NCBI GenBank assembly: GCA_937922955.1 | Contig: CALAKO010000253.1 | Location: forward strand, 1-14,110 | Source of the DNA: an uncultured Peptococcaceae bacterium | Lineage (GTDB): Bacteria; Bacillota; Peptococcia; Peptococcales; Peptococcaceae | Direction of reading: 5' to 3' | Length of the DNA stretch: 14,110 nucleotides | In this document: positions 1-6,935 of the stretch, piece after piece | Layout: every line of letters begins with the position of its first letter | Position numbering within the stretch: position 1 is the first letter of the stretch | Program-made: the position numbers and the translations under genes | The notes under the pieces: generated by a model | What the model was told of the DNA's origin: nothing | Database searches by the model: none | Seen by the model: the letters and a program-made list of their open reading frames with translations, nothing else

Positions 1-213
1 CTTTCATTTGCCCGTGCCATTGCTGAAGTTGTGTCGGTATCCATGGTCGGCGGCGCCATTTCATGGAAAACCAACGTCATGACCACTGCCATCATGCAAT
101 ACACCAATCGCGGAAATTTTTCTCTGGGCATCGCCCTTGGCATCATACTGATGAGCGTATCGCTGTTGGTCAATATTATCCTCACATTGGCACAAAGGAG
201 GATGAGCCGATGA
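1..213 (+). CDS. tupB: Tungstate ABC transporter permease, C-terminal part (TupB-like)
   Basis: The 5' end lies outside the window; 70 C-terminal residues are visible. The protein would form the membrane channel of a binding-protein-dependent oxyanion importer. The visible part starts in the ATPase-contacting loop region (SFARAIAEV, then MVGGAI) and continues with MTTAI, a Thr-x-x-Gly-x-Phe turn (TNRGNF), LGIALGIIL and a last hydrophobic helix of about 20 residues before a short basic tail. The TTAI...TxxGxF...LGIALG pattern is, from my knowledge of the family, that of TupB tungstate permeases rather than ModB molybdate permeases. The stop codon overlaps the start of the ATPase gene by four bases (ATGA), so the two are translationally coupled. 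Substrate specificity really resides in the binding protein TupA, which is not visible, so tungstate rather than molybdate is an inference. Confidence 0.85.
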   Translation, partial: LSFARAIAEVVSVSMVGGAISWKTNVMTTAIMQYTNRGNFSLGIALGIILMSVSLLVNIILTLAQRRMSR

Positions 214-863
214 ATAGTCAAGCTTTTACGAAAACCTACGACGGCAGAACCGTGTTGGATTTTCCAACCATGACGCTTGTCCCAGGCACCATCTATGCGG
301 TGATCGGCGCCAATGGCTGCGGAAAATCCACGCTGGCCAAGGTGCTCAGTGGGACGATTCAATCCGATCAACGGAAAAAAGTGCTTGCGACAGCATCCGT
401 AGGCTACATGCCGCAAAAGAACTTTGCCTTTCGCATGACCACCAAAGCCAATCTCCTGCTCAACGGCAAAGATGAGGACAAGGCGCAGCGGCTCATGCAG
501 GCCCTGCACATTGATCACCTCGCCGATCAACCGGCTCATCGCCTCTCCGGCGGTGAAACCGCGCGCATGGCATTGGCGCGGCTGATGATGAAAGAATACG
601 AGGTGGTCATTCTTGATGAGCCAACTGCTGCCATGGACATTGAAACCACTCTGCTTTCCGAAAAGATGATTCAGCGCTATGTGCAGGACAACCGCTGTGT
701 GCTCATCCTCATTACGCACAGCCTCCAGCAGGCGCGGCGCCTTGCCGACCGCATCTGGTACATTCACCAGGGCGTTCTGCTCGAGCACGGTGCTCGAGAC
801 GATCTCCTGCAAACACCAACAACCAGCGAGCTGAAAACCTTTCTGGATTTCTACGGCGTATAA
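210..863 (+). CDS. tupC: Tungstate ABC transporter ATP-binding protein (TupC-like)
   Basis: This 217-residue cytoplasmic ATPase would drive the upstream permease. All ABC motifs are visible: Walker A GANGCGKST (residues 33-41), Q-loop Q69 (YMPQK), signature LSGGE (112-116), Walker B VVILDE (132-137) and the H-loop His170 (ITHS). The length is short but normal for a lone ABC domain without the C-terminal TOBE/MOP oxyanion-sensing extension found in ModC, which fits TupC better than ModC. The reading frame is open further upstream to base 63, but ATG at 210 is preferred because AAAGGAGG at 193-200 sits at correct spacing and the start overlaps the permease stop as ATGA. It is the last gene of its operon, since a strong terminator follows at once. 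The exact oxyanion cannot be proven from the ATPase. Confidence 0.85.
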   Translation: MNSQAFTKTYDGRTVLDFPTMTLVPGTIYAVIGANGCGKSTLAKVLSGTIQSDQRKKVLATASVGYMPQKNFAFRMTTKANLLLNGKDEDKAQRLMQALHIDHLADQPAHRLSGGETARMALARLMMKEYEVVILDEPTAAMDIETTLLSEKMIQRYVQDNRCVLILITHSLQQARRLADRIWYIHQGVLLEHGARDDLLQTPTTSELKTFLDFYGV

Positions 864-869
864 TCTCAG

Positions 870-918
870 CAAGGTGTCCGACGAACGACAAAACCGTTCA
901 CTGGACACCTTGTTTTTA
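870..918 (+). terminator. Intrinsic terminator after tupC
   Basis: A 10-base-pair stem, CAAGGTGTCC (870-879) with GGACACCTTG (903-912), encloses a second small stem GAACG/CGTTC (883-887 with 895-899). A T-rich tail follows at 913-917. It begins seven bases after the tupC stop and closes the transporter operon. Confidence 0.85.
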
Positions 919-976
919 TTGGCGGTAGAGGATATTCGCTGGAAAACAGCGCGCGCGCATTCAAGTTGCGCGGAAG

Positions 977-1009
977 TTGATGGAGGCAACCGGCGTTTTT
1001 TGCTAGAAT
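977..1009 (+). promoter_or_regulatory. Possible extended -10 promoter for the XRE regulator gene
   Basis: TAGAAT at 1004-1009 is preceded by TG at 1001-1002 with one base between, an extended -10 element. The best -35-like match, TTGATG at 977-982, is 21 bases away, which is too far, so this promoter would rely on the extended -10. It lies 35 bases before the start codon at 1044. Confidence 0.4.
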
Positions 1010-1043
1010 AGGGGTAAGAAATTCAAGGAAAGGGGATGCACCT

Positions 1044-1418
1044 ATGACGATGCTTAGGATATTTGAGATCATCAACACGTTGATTCTTCTGGCGACGCTT
1101 GTCGCGGTTGTTTATCTTTTCATTCTTATTGTCAAAGCGCTGAAAAAATACATCGGCAGCAAAGAGGTGCGCGAAGAAAAGAAAGAAATGCGCCACTCCC
1201 TTGGCGACGTGCTGCGGACCGAGCGCACACGCTGCAAAATGACACAGGAATTCGTCGCCGAAAGCCTTGGCGTCAGCCGCCAGGCTGTGAGCAAATGGGA
1301 AAACGGTGTTGCCGACCCCTCAACCGCTAACTTGCTCGCCCTCGCCAAACTCTACGGCGTCAGTGCCGAAGCGCTGCTTAAACAAGTGGCAACGCCAAAG
1401 GACGATTGTGAAGTATAA
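1044..1418 (+). CDS. Membrane-anchored XRE-family HTH regulator
   Basis: This is a 124-residue protein with one N-terminal hydrophobic helix (about residues 9-31), a highly charged linker (KKYIGSKEVREEKKEMR) and a C-terminal XRE/Cro-CI type helix-turn-helix (about 54-112). The recognition helix region reads SRQAVSKWENG (78-88), a very typical sequence for this family in Clostridia. The arrangement suggests a DNA-binding domain tethered to the cytoplasmic face of the membrane. ATG at 1044 is chosen because a purine-rich AAGGAAAGGGG (1025-1035) lies at suitable distance; ATG at 1050 is an alternative that loses two residues. It stands alone between two terminators, so its target and signal cannot be read from context. 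Family confidence is high; function is unknown. Confidence 0.85.
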   Translation: MTMLRIFEIINTLILLATLVAVVYLFILIVKALKKYIGSKEVREEKKEMRHSLGDVLRTERTRCKMTQEFVAESLGVSRQAVSKWENGVADPSTANLLALAKLYGVSAEALLKQVATPKDDCEV

Positions 1419-1539
1419 ATGTAAAAACAGGGACAGACTGTGTTGGTCAGTCTCGGTCTTTGGAAGCATCGTTTTGGTCAAATTGTGGGACGGCGCAGGA
1501 GAATCGGTAGTACCTTAATGAGCGAAGCATTAATATTAG

Positions 1540-1584
1540 AAAAGAAGCTGAGCGCTCTTAAAATAAGAGCGCTCAGCTTCTTTT
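1540..1584. terminator. Perfect 21-bp hairpin terminator, probably bidirectional
   Basis: A perfect inverted repeat pairs 1540-1560 with 1564-1584, leaving a three-base loop (AAA, 1561-1563). The arms begin with an A run and end with a T run, so it can terminate transcription on either strand. It ends the XRE gene unit 120 bases after its stop. The spacer 1419-1539 holds no gene I can support. Confidence 0.85.
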
Positions 1585-1611
1585 GACATTGCACCTATGG
1601 TATGGTACACT
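1583..1611 (+). promoter_or_regulatory. SigA-type promoter for the MATE gene
   Basis: A consensus -35 TTGACA (1583-1588), a 17-base spacer and an extended -10 TGG-TACACT (-10 at 1606-1611) lie about 60 bases before the MATE start codon. The first two T of the -35 box are also the end of the terminator's T run. Confidence 0.75.
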
Positions 1612-1669
1612 CAGGCTGTCATCGGTGGTTGTAGCCGGTGTTTTCTGGAAAAAGTTCTGGGAGGGTACT

Positions 1670-2992
1670 ATGGATTTTTTGACAGCGGACGTTCGTGCGT
1701 TGTATCGTAAATATTTATTGGCTTCGCTGGGCAGTGCGATGGTCATGTCCATCTACAGCTTTGTGGATACGATTGCTGTGGGGCAAGCGGTTGGGCCGAT
1801 GGGGACGGCGGCGATTGCGGTGCTTAATCCGTTCTTTTGTGTGATGATTTTTCTAGCGATTCTTTGCGGCATTGGCGGCGCGGTGCTTATGAGCAACGCC
1901 AAGGGTGAAGGGCTGGAAGAGCGCGGCAATGCGTATTTTACAGCGGCCTTGATGTTGGTTGCGGCGATTATTATTGTGGGCTGGCCGCTGTTCTATATTT
2001 TTCATGAGCAGGTGTTTACTTTTTTCGGCGCCGACACGACGAACATGCCATATGTGTTGGCGTACGGCAAGTGGCTGGTGCTGTTCTTTCCAATGTTTGT
2101 GCTGCCAACGTTTCTGGGCGCTTTTCTGCGTAACGATGGTGCGCCGGGACGGGCGACATTGGGCGTCGTGGCAGGAGGTTTGTTCAATATTTTTGGCGAC
2201 TGGTATTTCTGCTTCCCGCTTGACATGGGCATGGAAGGGGCTGCTATTGCTACGGTGTCCGGTACAACGATTCAGGCGGCGATTATGGCGACGCATTTTC
2301 TGCGTCGTCGCAAGTGTCATTTGCGGTTGGTCTGGCCGAAGCGCCTGTTTGCGGATATGCGGCGCATTGTGGTGCTGGGATTTGGGGCCGGCGTGTTGGA
2401 TTTGGGCAATGTGCTGATTGCCATTATCATTAATAATCAGATCATGCGCTATGGCGGCGTGGAGGCGCTGTCGGTGTATGGCGTGGTGGGCACCATCTCG
2501 CTGTTGTTCCAGGCGCTTTTTTGCGGTGTGGGGCAGGCCGTGCAGCCTCTGGTATCGACAAACTATGGCGCGCGTCAGATGCAGCGCGTGCAGCAGGTGT
2601 TTCGCCTGGCCTTTGCCACGGTGTTGGTGATGGGTGTGATTTTCACATTGATTGGCGAGCTTTTCCCAACGCAGATCACGCGGCTGTTCATTGCCGCTAC
2701 GCCGGAAGTGCTGGCAGCGGCGCCGCTGGTGTTCCGATGCTATTTCCCATTCTTCTTGTTTTTGGGCATTACGGTGCTGGCCACCTATTATCTGCAGTCC
2801 ATCATGCATGAGCGTCAGGGGATGACTGTTTCCGTGCTGCGCAGCTTGGTGTTGTCCAATGCCATGTTGCTGGTGCTGCCAATGGCTTTGGGCCTTGTGG
2901 GCGTATTTACCGCTATGCCGGTGTCGGAATGCTGCATTGCCATGCTGGCGTTGGTATTTATTCGCCGTTATGGACAGGTGCACAAGGAATAA
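1670..2992 (+). CDS. MATE-family multidrug/toxin efflux protein
   Basis: This 440-residue inner-membrane protein is almost wholly hydrophobic, with about twelve predicted membrane helices in two bundles, the usual MATE size and layout. Members export drugs, dyes or metabolites in exchange for Na+ or H+. Supporting segments are an N-terminal SIYSFVDTIAVGQAVGPMGTAAIAVLNPFF region, the loop FLRNDGAPGRATLGVVAGGLFNIFGDW between early helices, and the second-half counterpart GVGQAVQPLVSTNYGA. It resembles the MepA-like branch from memory of the family. The frame is open back to 1583, but ATG at 1670 is preferred because GGGAGG lies just before it and the upstream extension would fall inside the promoter. 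It has its own promoter and terminator, so it is a single-gene unit. The substrate cannot be predicted. Confidence 0.9.
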   Translation: MDFLTADVRALYRKYLLASLGSAMVMSIYSFVDTIAVGQAVGPMGTAAIAVLNPFFCVMIFLAILCGIGGAVLMSNAKGEGLEERGNAYFTAALMLVAAIIIVGWPLFYIFHEQVFTFFGADTTNMPYVLAYGKWLVLFFPMFVLPTFLGAFLRNDGAPGRATLGVVAGGLFNIFGDWYFCFPLDMGMEGAAIATVSGTTIQAAIMATHFLRRRKCHLRLVWPKRLFADMRRIVVLGFGAGVLDLGNVLIAIIINNQIMRYGGVEALSVYGVVGTISLLFQALFCGVGQAVQPLVSTNYGARQMQRVQQVFRLAFATVLVMGVIFTLIGELFPTQITRLFIAATPEVLAAAPLVFRCYFPFFLFLGITVLATYYLQSIMHERQGMTVSVLRSLVLSNAMLLVLPMALGLVGVFTAMPVSECCIAMLALVFIRRYGQVHKE

Positions 2993-3007
2993 CTAGAGAA
3001 TAACAGT

Positions 3008-3042
3008 GGACAAAGAATCGATGCGGTTCTTTGTCCTTTTTT
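3008..3042 (+). terminator. Intrinsic terminator after the MATE gene
   Basis: A 10-bp stem, GGACAAAGAA (3008-3017) with TTCTTTGTCC (3027-3036), has a nine-base loop and is followed by six T (3037-3042). Confidence 0.85.
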
Positions 3043-3047
3043 ATAGC

Positions 3048-3077
3048 TTGCGTCTATGGGTGATAGTGACATACAAT
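3048..3077 (+). promoter_or_regulatory. Probable promoter for tex
   Basis: TTGCGT (3048-3053) and TACAAT (3072-3077) are separated by 18 bases. They lie directly after the MATE terminator and about 50 bases before the tex start. Confidence 0.5.
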
Positions 3078-3126
3078 AGGAGAAGCAAACCAACGTCGCA
3101 GAGACGACAGAGAGGAGCGTCCGACA

Positions 3127-5259
3127 TTGACAATCAATGAACGACTGCAAAATGAATTTAATATGGACGCCACACACGTGGAAAACACGGTGGCGCTTTT
3201 AGACGAAGGAGCGACGGTGCCATTTATCGCTCGCTACCGTAAAGATCAAACAGGGAACTTGGACGATCAGGCGGTGCGCAATTTTAGCGATCGCTTGACC
3301 GCTTTGCGCAAACTAGAGGAGCGTCGTGCCGATGTGCATCGTCTCATCGATGAGCAAGGCAAGATGAACGACGATTTGGCAGGACGCATCGCAGCGGCTG
3401 AATCGCTGACGGAACTGGACGACTTATATCGTCCGTATCGTCCGAAACGCAAGACCCGCGCCAGCATGGCCGAGGCACGCGGCTTGGCGCCGTTGGCGGA
3501 AGCCTGGTTGAATGGAACGGCTGCTGCTGAGCTGGAGGCGTTGGCGGAGCAGCTGGCTCAAGCCAGCGACGAGTTGGCTGACGCTGCGGCGGCCATTCAA
3601 GGTGCCTGCGACATCCTCGCCGAAAAAATGGCCGACGATGCCGATGTGCGCGCGCGCTTGCGTGACGAGCTGGCGCGGCAGGGCGTCATTCACACCAAAG
3701 TGGGCAAATCGCCGGACAACACCTACGATACCTATCTGGATTACAGCGAACCATTGGCAAAGATGGCTGCGCATCGCGTGTTGGCTATTGGCCGCGCCGA
3801 ACGCGACGAAGCACTGAGTGTGAGTCTGGAAGCCGACGAAGAACAGGCGGTGTACCTGCTGTATAAACATAGTTACCGCAAAGGCATGGCGTGGCAGGAA
3901 CGCCTGCAGGAAACCTGCCGCGATGCTTGGCGCCGATTGCTGAAACCTTCCTTAGAAAAGGAAGTGCGTAAGGCGCGCACCGAATGGGCCGAAGATCAGT
4001 CCACCGTGCTCTTTCAGAAAAACCTGCGTGACCTGCTCTTGCAGCCGCCAGTGCGCGGGCACGTGGTGCTTGGCTTTGACCCAGGCTTTGCTAATGGCTG
4101 CAAGCTGGCCGTTGTCGATGCCACCGGCAATGTGTTGGAAACAACGGTTGTTTATCCGTTCAAAGGCAAGGGCAACGAAGCCAAGGCCAAAACCACCTTG
4201 CGCCGCCTCATTGACGACCACCAGGTGACGCTGATTGCCATCGGCAATGGCACCGCGTCCCGCGAAAGCGAACGTCTTATTGCTGAGCTGCTCGAAGGCA
4301 ACAGCGACTGTGGCTGGTACATTGTCAGCGAAGCAGGGGCGTCGATCTATTCGGCGTCGCCATTGGCTGCGGAAGAATTCCCAGACCTTGATGCCACCTT
4401 GCGCAGCGCCGTTTCCATTGCGCGCCGTGTGCAGGACCCGCTGGCTGAGCTGGTGAAAATCGATCCGCGTTCCATCGGTGTGGGTCAGTATCAGCACGAC
4501 ATCGATCAGAAAAAGCTCACCCATGCCCTTGATGGCGTCGTCGAAGACTGCGTCAATCACGTCGGCGTGGACCTCAACACCGCCAGCGTGTCGCTGCTCT
4601 CTCACGTTGCTGGTGTGACACCAGCACTGGCGAAAAACATTGTCACCTATCGTCAGGACAACGGCAGCTTCCGCACCCGCAAGGCCTTGCTCAAAGTGCC
4701 AAAGCTGGGGCCGAAGACCTTCGAACAATGCGCTGGTTTCCTGCGCATCGCCGATGGTGACGAACCGCTCGATAACACGCAGGTGCATCCGGAAAGCTAC
4801 GCCAACGTGCGTGCCATGGCCACCCTCTTTGATTGTGCGCCATCGCCAGAACTGGCGGAGAAAGCCCGCGCTGCCATGCCGATTGCCGAACTGGCCGAGC
4901 GTCTTGATCTTGGCCGTGCGACCTTGGCCGACATTTTGGACGCGCTCGCCAAGCCGGGCCGCGATCCACGCGACGATCTGCCTCAGCCACTTCTGCACCA
5001 CGACCTGCTCAGCATTGAAGACCTTGAGCCAGGCATGGAGCTGGAAGGCACCGTCACCAATATTGCTGCCTTTGGCGCCTTTGTGGACATTGGCCTGCAT
5101 GAAGATGGTCTCGTGCACATTTCCAAGCTGGCCGATCGTTACGTCAAAGACCCGCTGACCGTGGTGCATGTGCGCCAGATTGTGCGCGTTAAGGTGCTGG
5201 ATGTGGATCTTAAACGCCGCCGCATCAGCCTCACCATGCGCGGTGTCAAACAACCATAA
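3127..5259 (+). CDS. tex: Tex family RNA-binding transcription accessory protein
   Basis: This is a 710-residue protein, the normal Tex length in Gram-positives. Tex proteins bind nucleic acid and are linked to transcription elongation and termination and to expression of toxin or stress genes in several bacteria. Domains in order are: an N-terminal helical part with the hallmark VPFIARYRKDQTGNLDD (about 31-47) and LDDLYRPYRPKRKTRA (about 97-112); an RNase H-like YqgF domain starting at VLGFDPGFANGCK (about 314-326); a conserved SIGVGQYQHDIDQKKL stretch; tandem helix-hairpin-helix segments (about 483-543, ending KLGPKTFEQCAGFLRI); and a C-terminal S1 RNA-binding domain (about 633-706, GTVTNIAAFGAFVDIG...GLVHISKL). 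The start is a TTG at 3127 supported by AGAGGAG at 3111-3117; the first in-frame ATG would be twelve residues later. It is monocistronic and ends before a hairpin terminator. Confidence 0.95.
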   Translation: MTINERLQNEFNMDATHVENTVALLDEGATVPFIARYRKDQTGNLDDQAVRNFSDRLTALRKLEERRADVHRLIDEQGKMNDDLAGRIAAAESLTELDDLYRPYRPKRKTRASMAEARGLAPLAEAWLNGTAAAELEALAEQLAQASDELADAAAAIQGACDILAEKMADDADVRARLRDELARQGVIHTKVGKSPDNTYDTYLDYSEPLAKMAAHRVLAIGRAERDEALSVSLEADEEQAVYLLYKHSYRKGMAWQERLQETCRDAWRRLLKPSLEKEVRKARTEWAEDQSTVLFQKNLRDLLLQPPVRGHVVLGFDPGFANGCKLAVVDATGNVLETTVVYPFKGKGNEAKAKTTLRRLIDDHQVTLIAIGNGTASRESERLIAELLEGNSDCGWYIVSEAGASIYSASPLAAEEFPDLDATLRSAVSIARRVQDPLAELVKIDPRSIGVGQYQHDIDQKKLTHALDGVVEDCVNHVGVDLNTASVSLLSHVAGVTPALAKNIVTYRQDNGSFRTRKALLKVPKLGPKTFEQCAGFLRIADGDEPLDNTQVHPESYANVRAMATLFDCAPSPELAEKARAAMPIAELAERLDLGRATLADILDALAKPGRDPRDDLPQPLLHHDLLSIEDLEPGMELEGTVTNIAAFGAFVDIGLHEDGLVHISKLADRYVKDPLTVVHVRQIVRVKVLDVDLKRRRISLTMRGVKQP

Positions 5260-5266
5260 TGCAAAT

Positions 5267-5300
5267 AAAAAAGCATCGTGCTCGTCACGATGCTTTTTTT
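5267..5300. terminator. Bidirectional terminator between convergent tex and hxlR-type genes
   Basis: Stem AAAAAAGCATCGTG (5267-5280) pairs with CACGATGCTTTTTT (5286-5299) around a five-base loop CTCGT, followed by one more T. A and T runs on both sides let it work for tex (+) and for the convergent regulator gene (-). A near-identical copy lies at 6187-6219. Confidence 0.9.
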
Positions 5301-5320
5301 GTAGAGCGGCTGTCCAAATG

Positions 5321-5656
5321 TTATTTGTTGTTTAAGTATTCGATGTAGTCGTTGCCCCAGGTTTCAAGTGCTGCCAAAACTGTTTTGAACTTTTCGCCGA
5401 TGGGGCTTAAATGATACTCTACCCTAGGTGGAATTTGTTGATATTCCGTGCGTACAATCAGACCTTCGCTTTCCAATGTTTTCAATTGTCGCGATAAGGT
5501 GGTGTGTGTCATCTCTTCCGGCATGCGTCGATGCAATTCGTTGAAACGTATCGGCCCGTCGCTGAGCAGATAGAGGATATACATTGACCACTTTCCAGTC
5601 AACACTTTTTGAGAGGTCACATAGGGACAGTGGCCAAATAGATTTTTTGTTTCCAT
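5321..5656 (-). CDS. HxlR-family winged-helix regulator with conserved N-terminal Cys
   Basis: This 111-residue cytoplasmic DNA-binding protein carries the full HxlR pattern: HCPYVTSQKVLTGKWSMYILYLL (9-31), FNELHRRMPEEMTHTTLSRQLKTLESEGLIVR (38-69, helix-turn-helix) and the wing VEYHLSPIGE (79-88). Cys10 sits in the Cys-Pro position that in YodB/HypR-type members senses quinones, disulfide stress or electrophiles; it is the only cysteine, so any sensing would be by intermolecular disulfide or alkylation. The frame is open upstream to 5710, but ATG at 5656 is chosen because AAAGGAG lies seven bases before it and the family begins at this point. It is divergent from the flavin-type gene at 5779 and shares its promoter region, so autoregulation and control of that neighbour are likely by family precedent. 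Confidence 0.9.
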   Translation of the reverse strand: METKNLFGHCPYVTSQKVLTGKWSMYILYLLSDGPIRFNELHRRMPEEMTHTTLSRQLKTLESEGLIVRTEYQQIPPRVEYHLSPIGEKFKTVLAALETWGNDYIEYLNNK

Positions 5657-5671
5657 GGATACGCTCCTTTT

Positions 5672-5685
5672 TGATACCAGTATCA
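5672..5685. promoter_or_regulatory. Candidate HxlR operator palindrome
   Basis: TGATAC-CA-GTATCA is a perfect 6+2+6 dyad. It overlaps the predicted -10 box of the minus-strand regulator gene (5682-5687) and ends near its ribosome site, a position suited to autorepression. Assignment to the HxlR protein is inferred from location only. Confidence 0.45.
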
Positions 5686-5726
5686 TAAAATATCGTACTT
5701 GTTTAAACAATCATACCTCATATAAT
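5682..5726. promoter_or_regulatory. Back-to-back promoters sharing a palindromic -35 region
   Basis: The perfect palindrome TTGTTTAAACAA (5699-5710) supplies a -35 box to each direction. Forward: TTGTTT (5699-5704), 16 bases, then consensus TATAAT (5721-5726) for the gene at 5779. Reverse: TTGTTT (complement of 5705-5710), 17 bases, then TATGAT (complement of 5682-5687) for the regulator gene. A short ACCTC/GAGGT inverted repeat flanks the forward -10 (5715-5719 and 5729-5733). Confidence 0.6.
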
Positions 5727-5778
5727 AAGAGGTGTAAACAGGAAAAACATCACCCATCATTGAAAGGAGTTCATCATT

Positions 5779-6174
5779 ATGAACGAAGTTTTGGATTATC
5801 TGAAAGCCTGCGGCACCTTCTATCTGGCCACCGACGAAGACGGTCAGCCTCGCGTACGTCCTTTTGGCGCAGTGTGCGAATTTGAAGGCAAGCTATACAT
5901 TGTTACCAACAATCAGAAAGACGTGTATCAGCAGATGAAGAAAAATGGAAAGGTTGAGATCTGTGGCATGCACGACGGTACATGGCTGCGTTTGGAAGGC
6001 ACTGTCAAAGAAGATGAGCGCCGTGAAGCGCGTGTAGCCATGATGGATGCCAACGCTGCGTCTCTGCAGAGCATGTATACCGTGGACGATGGCTTAATGA
6101 CTGTTTTCTATTTTGAACAGGGCACCGCTACCATCTATTCCTTCACTGCAGAACCACAAGTGATCACTCTTTAA
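5779..6174 (+). CDS. Pyridoxamine 5'-phosphate oxidase-like flavin split-barrel protein
   Basis: This 131-residue cytoplasmic protein has the single-domain FMN-binding split-barrel pattern: FYLATDEDGQPRVRPFGAV (14-32), in which the Arg-x-Arg-Pro-Phe segment normally contacts flavin phosphate, then KLYIVTNNQKDVYQQMKKNGKVEIC (38-62) and WLRLEGTV (69-76). Small clostridial members of this family are often annotated as pyridoxamine-phosphate oxidase-like or NimA-like, but most have no known reaction and are too short to be the true PNP oxidase. The start is supported by GAAAGGAG at 5761-5768. It is divergent from the HxlR-type regulator and probably its main target. A role in reducing or binding toxic electrophiles is possible but is inference. 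Confidence 0.85.
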   Translation: MNEVLDYLKACGTFYLATDEDGQPRVRPFGAVCEFEGKLYIVTNNQKDVYQQMKKNGKVEICGMHDGTWLRLEGTVKEDERREARVAMMDANAASLQSMYTVDDGLMTVFYFEQGTATIYSFTAEPQVITL

Positions 6175-6186
6175 AAACGTTAAAAT

Positions 6187-6219
6187 AAAAAAGCATCGTG
6201 TTCGTCACGATGCTTTTTT
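6187..6219. terminator. Bidirectional terminator, second copy of the 5267-5299 hairpin
   Basis: AAAAAAGCATCGTG (6187-6200) pairs with CACGATGCTTTTTT (6206-6219) around loop TTCGT. It lies between the convergent flavin-type gene and the ThiF-like gene and can serve both. It differs from the copy at 5267-5299 by one loop base. Confidence 0.9.
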
Positions 6220-6243
6220 ATTTGTGAAGAAGACGTGCTTCGA

Positions 6244-6933
6244 CTACTGTGCGGAGTCCTGGAGCGCAAGGGGAATGGTTTCAAATTCCATATTCAACAG
6301 ATCCGCATAGTAGAGCACACGACTTTGATAAGGCCTGCCTACAAGCAGTTTGACGCAAAGCGAGGCTTGCATGGAGGCGCAGCATGCAGGGGTGAAGCTT
6401 AGCACGCTTTTATCGGTGAGTTTTGCCGTTGGAGGATACAAGAGAGCGATGGTGTTTTCTTCAGGAAGAATGATGGCGGCCTGGGCCACCCAGCCATTGA
6501 TGGCGCCGTAAACGTAGGGAATGCCAGCCTGTGACGCAGCCTTTGCCAAAATTCTGCGGCTCTCGATGCTGTCAAGCGCATCCAGAACCACGTCGCATTC
6601 GCCCAGGAGAGCGTTTACGTTTTCAGACGTCATAGGCTGAGCGACGGTTTCAACGACGATCGTGTCATTGATGCGTTTCACACGATCTTCTGCCGCCTGA
6701 GCTTTGCTGCTGCCCAGCAAGGATTGCTCGCAGAGAAGCTGGCGATTTAGATTGGTCGCTTCGAAGACGTCGCCGTCTACCAGGCGCATGTGGCCAACGC
6801 CTATTCGTGCGAGCAGGTCAATAAGGTGGCCGCCGATGCCGCCGCATCCGACGATCAACACTTTTTTCGTTTGAAGCAGCGCGCATTCTTCAGCGCTCAA
6901 TGCTGGAAGGTTTCGCGCATAGCGTGCATCCAT
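6244..6933 (-). CDS. Short ThiF/MoeB-family adenylyltransferase (sulfur-carrier activating enzyme)
   Basis: This 229-residue E1-like enzyme is expected to adenylate the C-terminal glycine of the adjacent MoaD-like protein, the step before sulfur loading for molybdopterin dithiolene formation. Visible are the nucleotide-binding loop GCGGIGG (29-35), the acidic pair LVDGD (51-55), NLNRQLL with the conserved Arg64 (61-67), DALDSIESR (118-126) and a C-terminal crossover/helix region SFTPACCASMQASLCVKLLVGR (179-200). The paired CxxC zinc ligands of classical MoeB are not present; cysteines are at 17, 30, 68, 113, 184, 185 and 193. It lacks the C-terminal rhodanese domain of some homologues. The gene starts two bases after the moaD-like stop, and its ribosome site GGAGGTG lies inside the end of that gene. 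It could equally be called HesA-like; the partner is inferred from adjacency. Confidence 0.85.
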   Translation of the reverse strand: MDARYARNLPALSAEECALLQTKKVLIVGCGGIGGHLIDLLARIGVGHMRLVDGDVFEATNLNRQLLCEQSLLGSSKAQAAEDRVKRINDTIVVETVAQPMTSENVNALLGECDVVLDALDSIESRRILAKAASQAGIPYVYGAINGWVAQAAIILPEENTIALLYPPTAKLTDKSVLSFTPACCASMQASLCVKLLVGRPYQSRVLYYADLLNMEFETIPLALQDSAQ

Positions 6934-6935
6934 GA

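Noticed and set aside
1435..1533. Small inverted repeats AGACTG/CAGTCT and TTAATG/CATTAA as regulatory sites
   Set aside because: The arms are only six bases, with no clear link to a promoter and a much stronger terminator immediately after them; expected by chance.
1440..1586. Small open frame of 48 residues (GTG start) between the XRE and MATE genes
   Set aside because: It runs through both arms of the terminator hairpin, has no ribosome site and no recognisable sequence.
1853..2983. Long open frame antisense to the MATE gene (376 residues)
   Set aside because: The translation is His/Gln/Arg-rich, with no domain pattern. It mirrors the real gene's codon structure, and the forward frame is a clear membrane protein.
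3952..5253. Long open frame antisense to tex (433 residues)
   Set aside because: It lies fully opposite conserved YqgF, helix-hairpin-helix and S1 domains, and its translation shows no family motifs.
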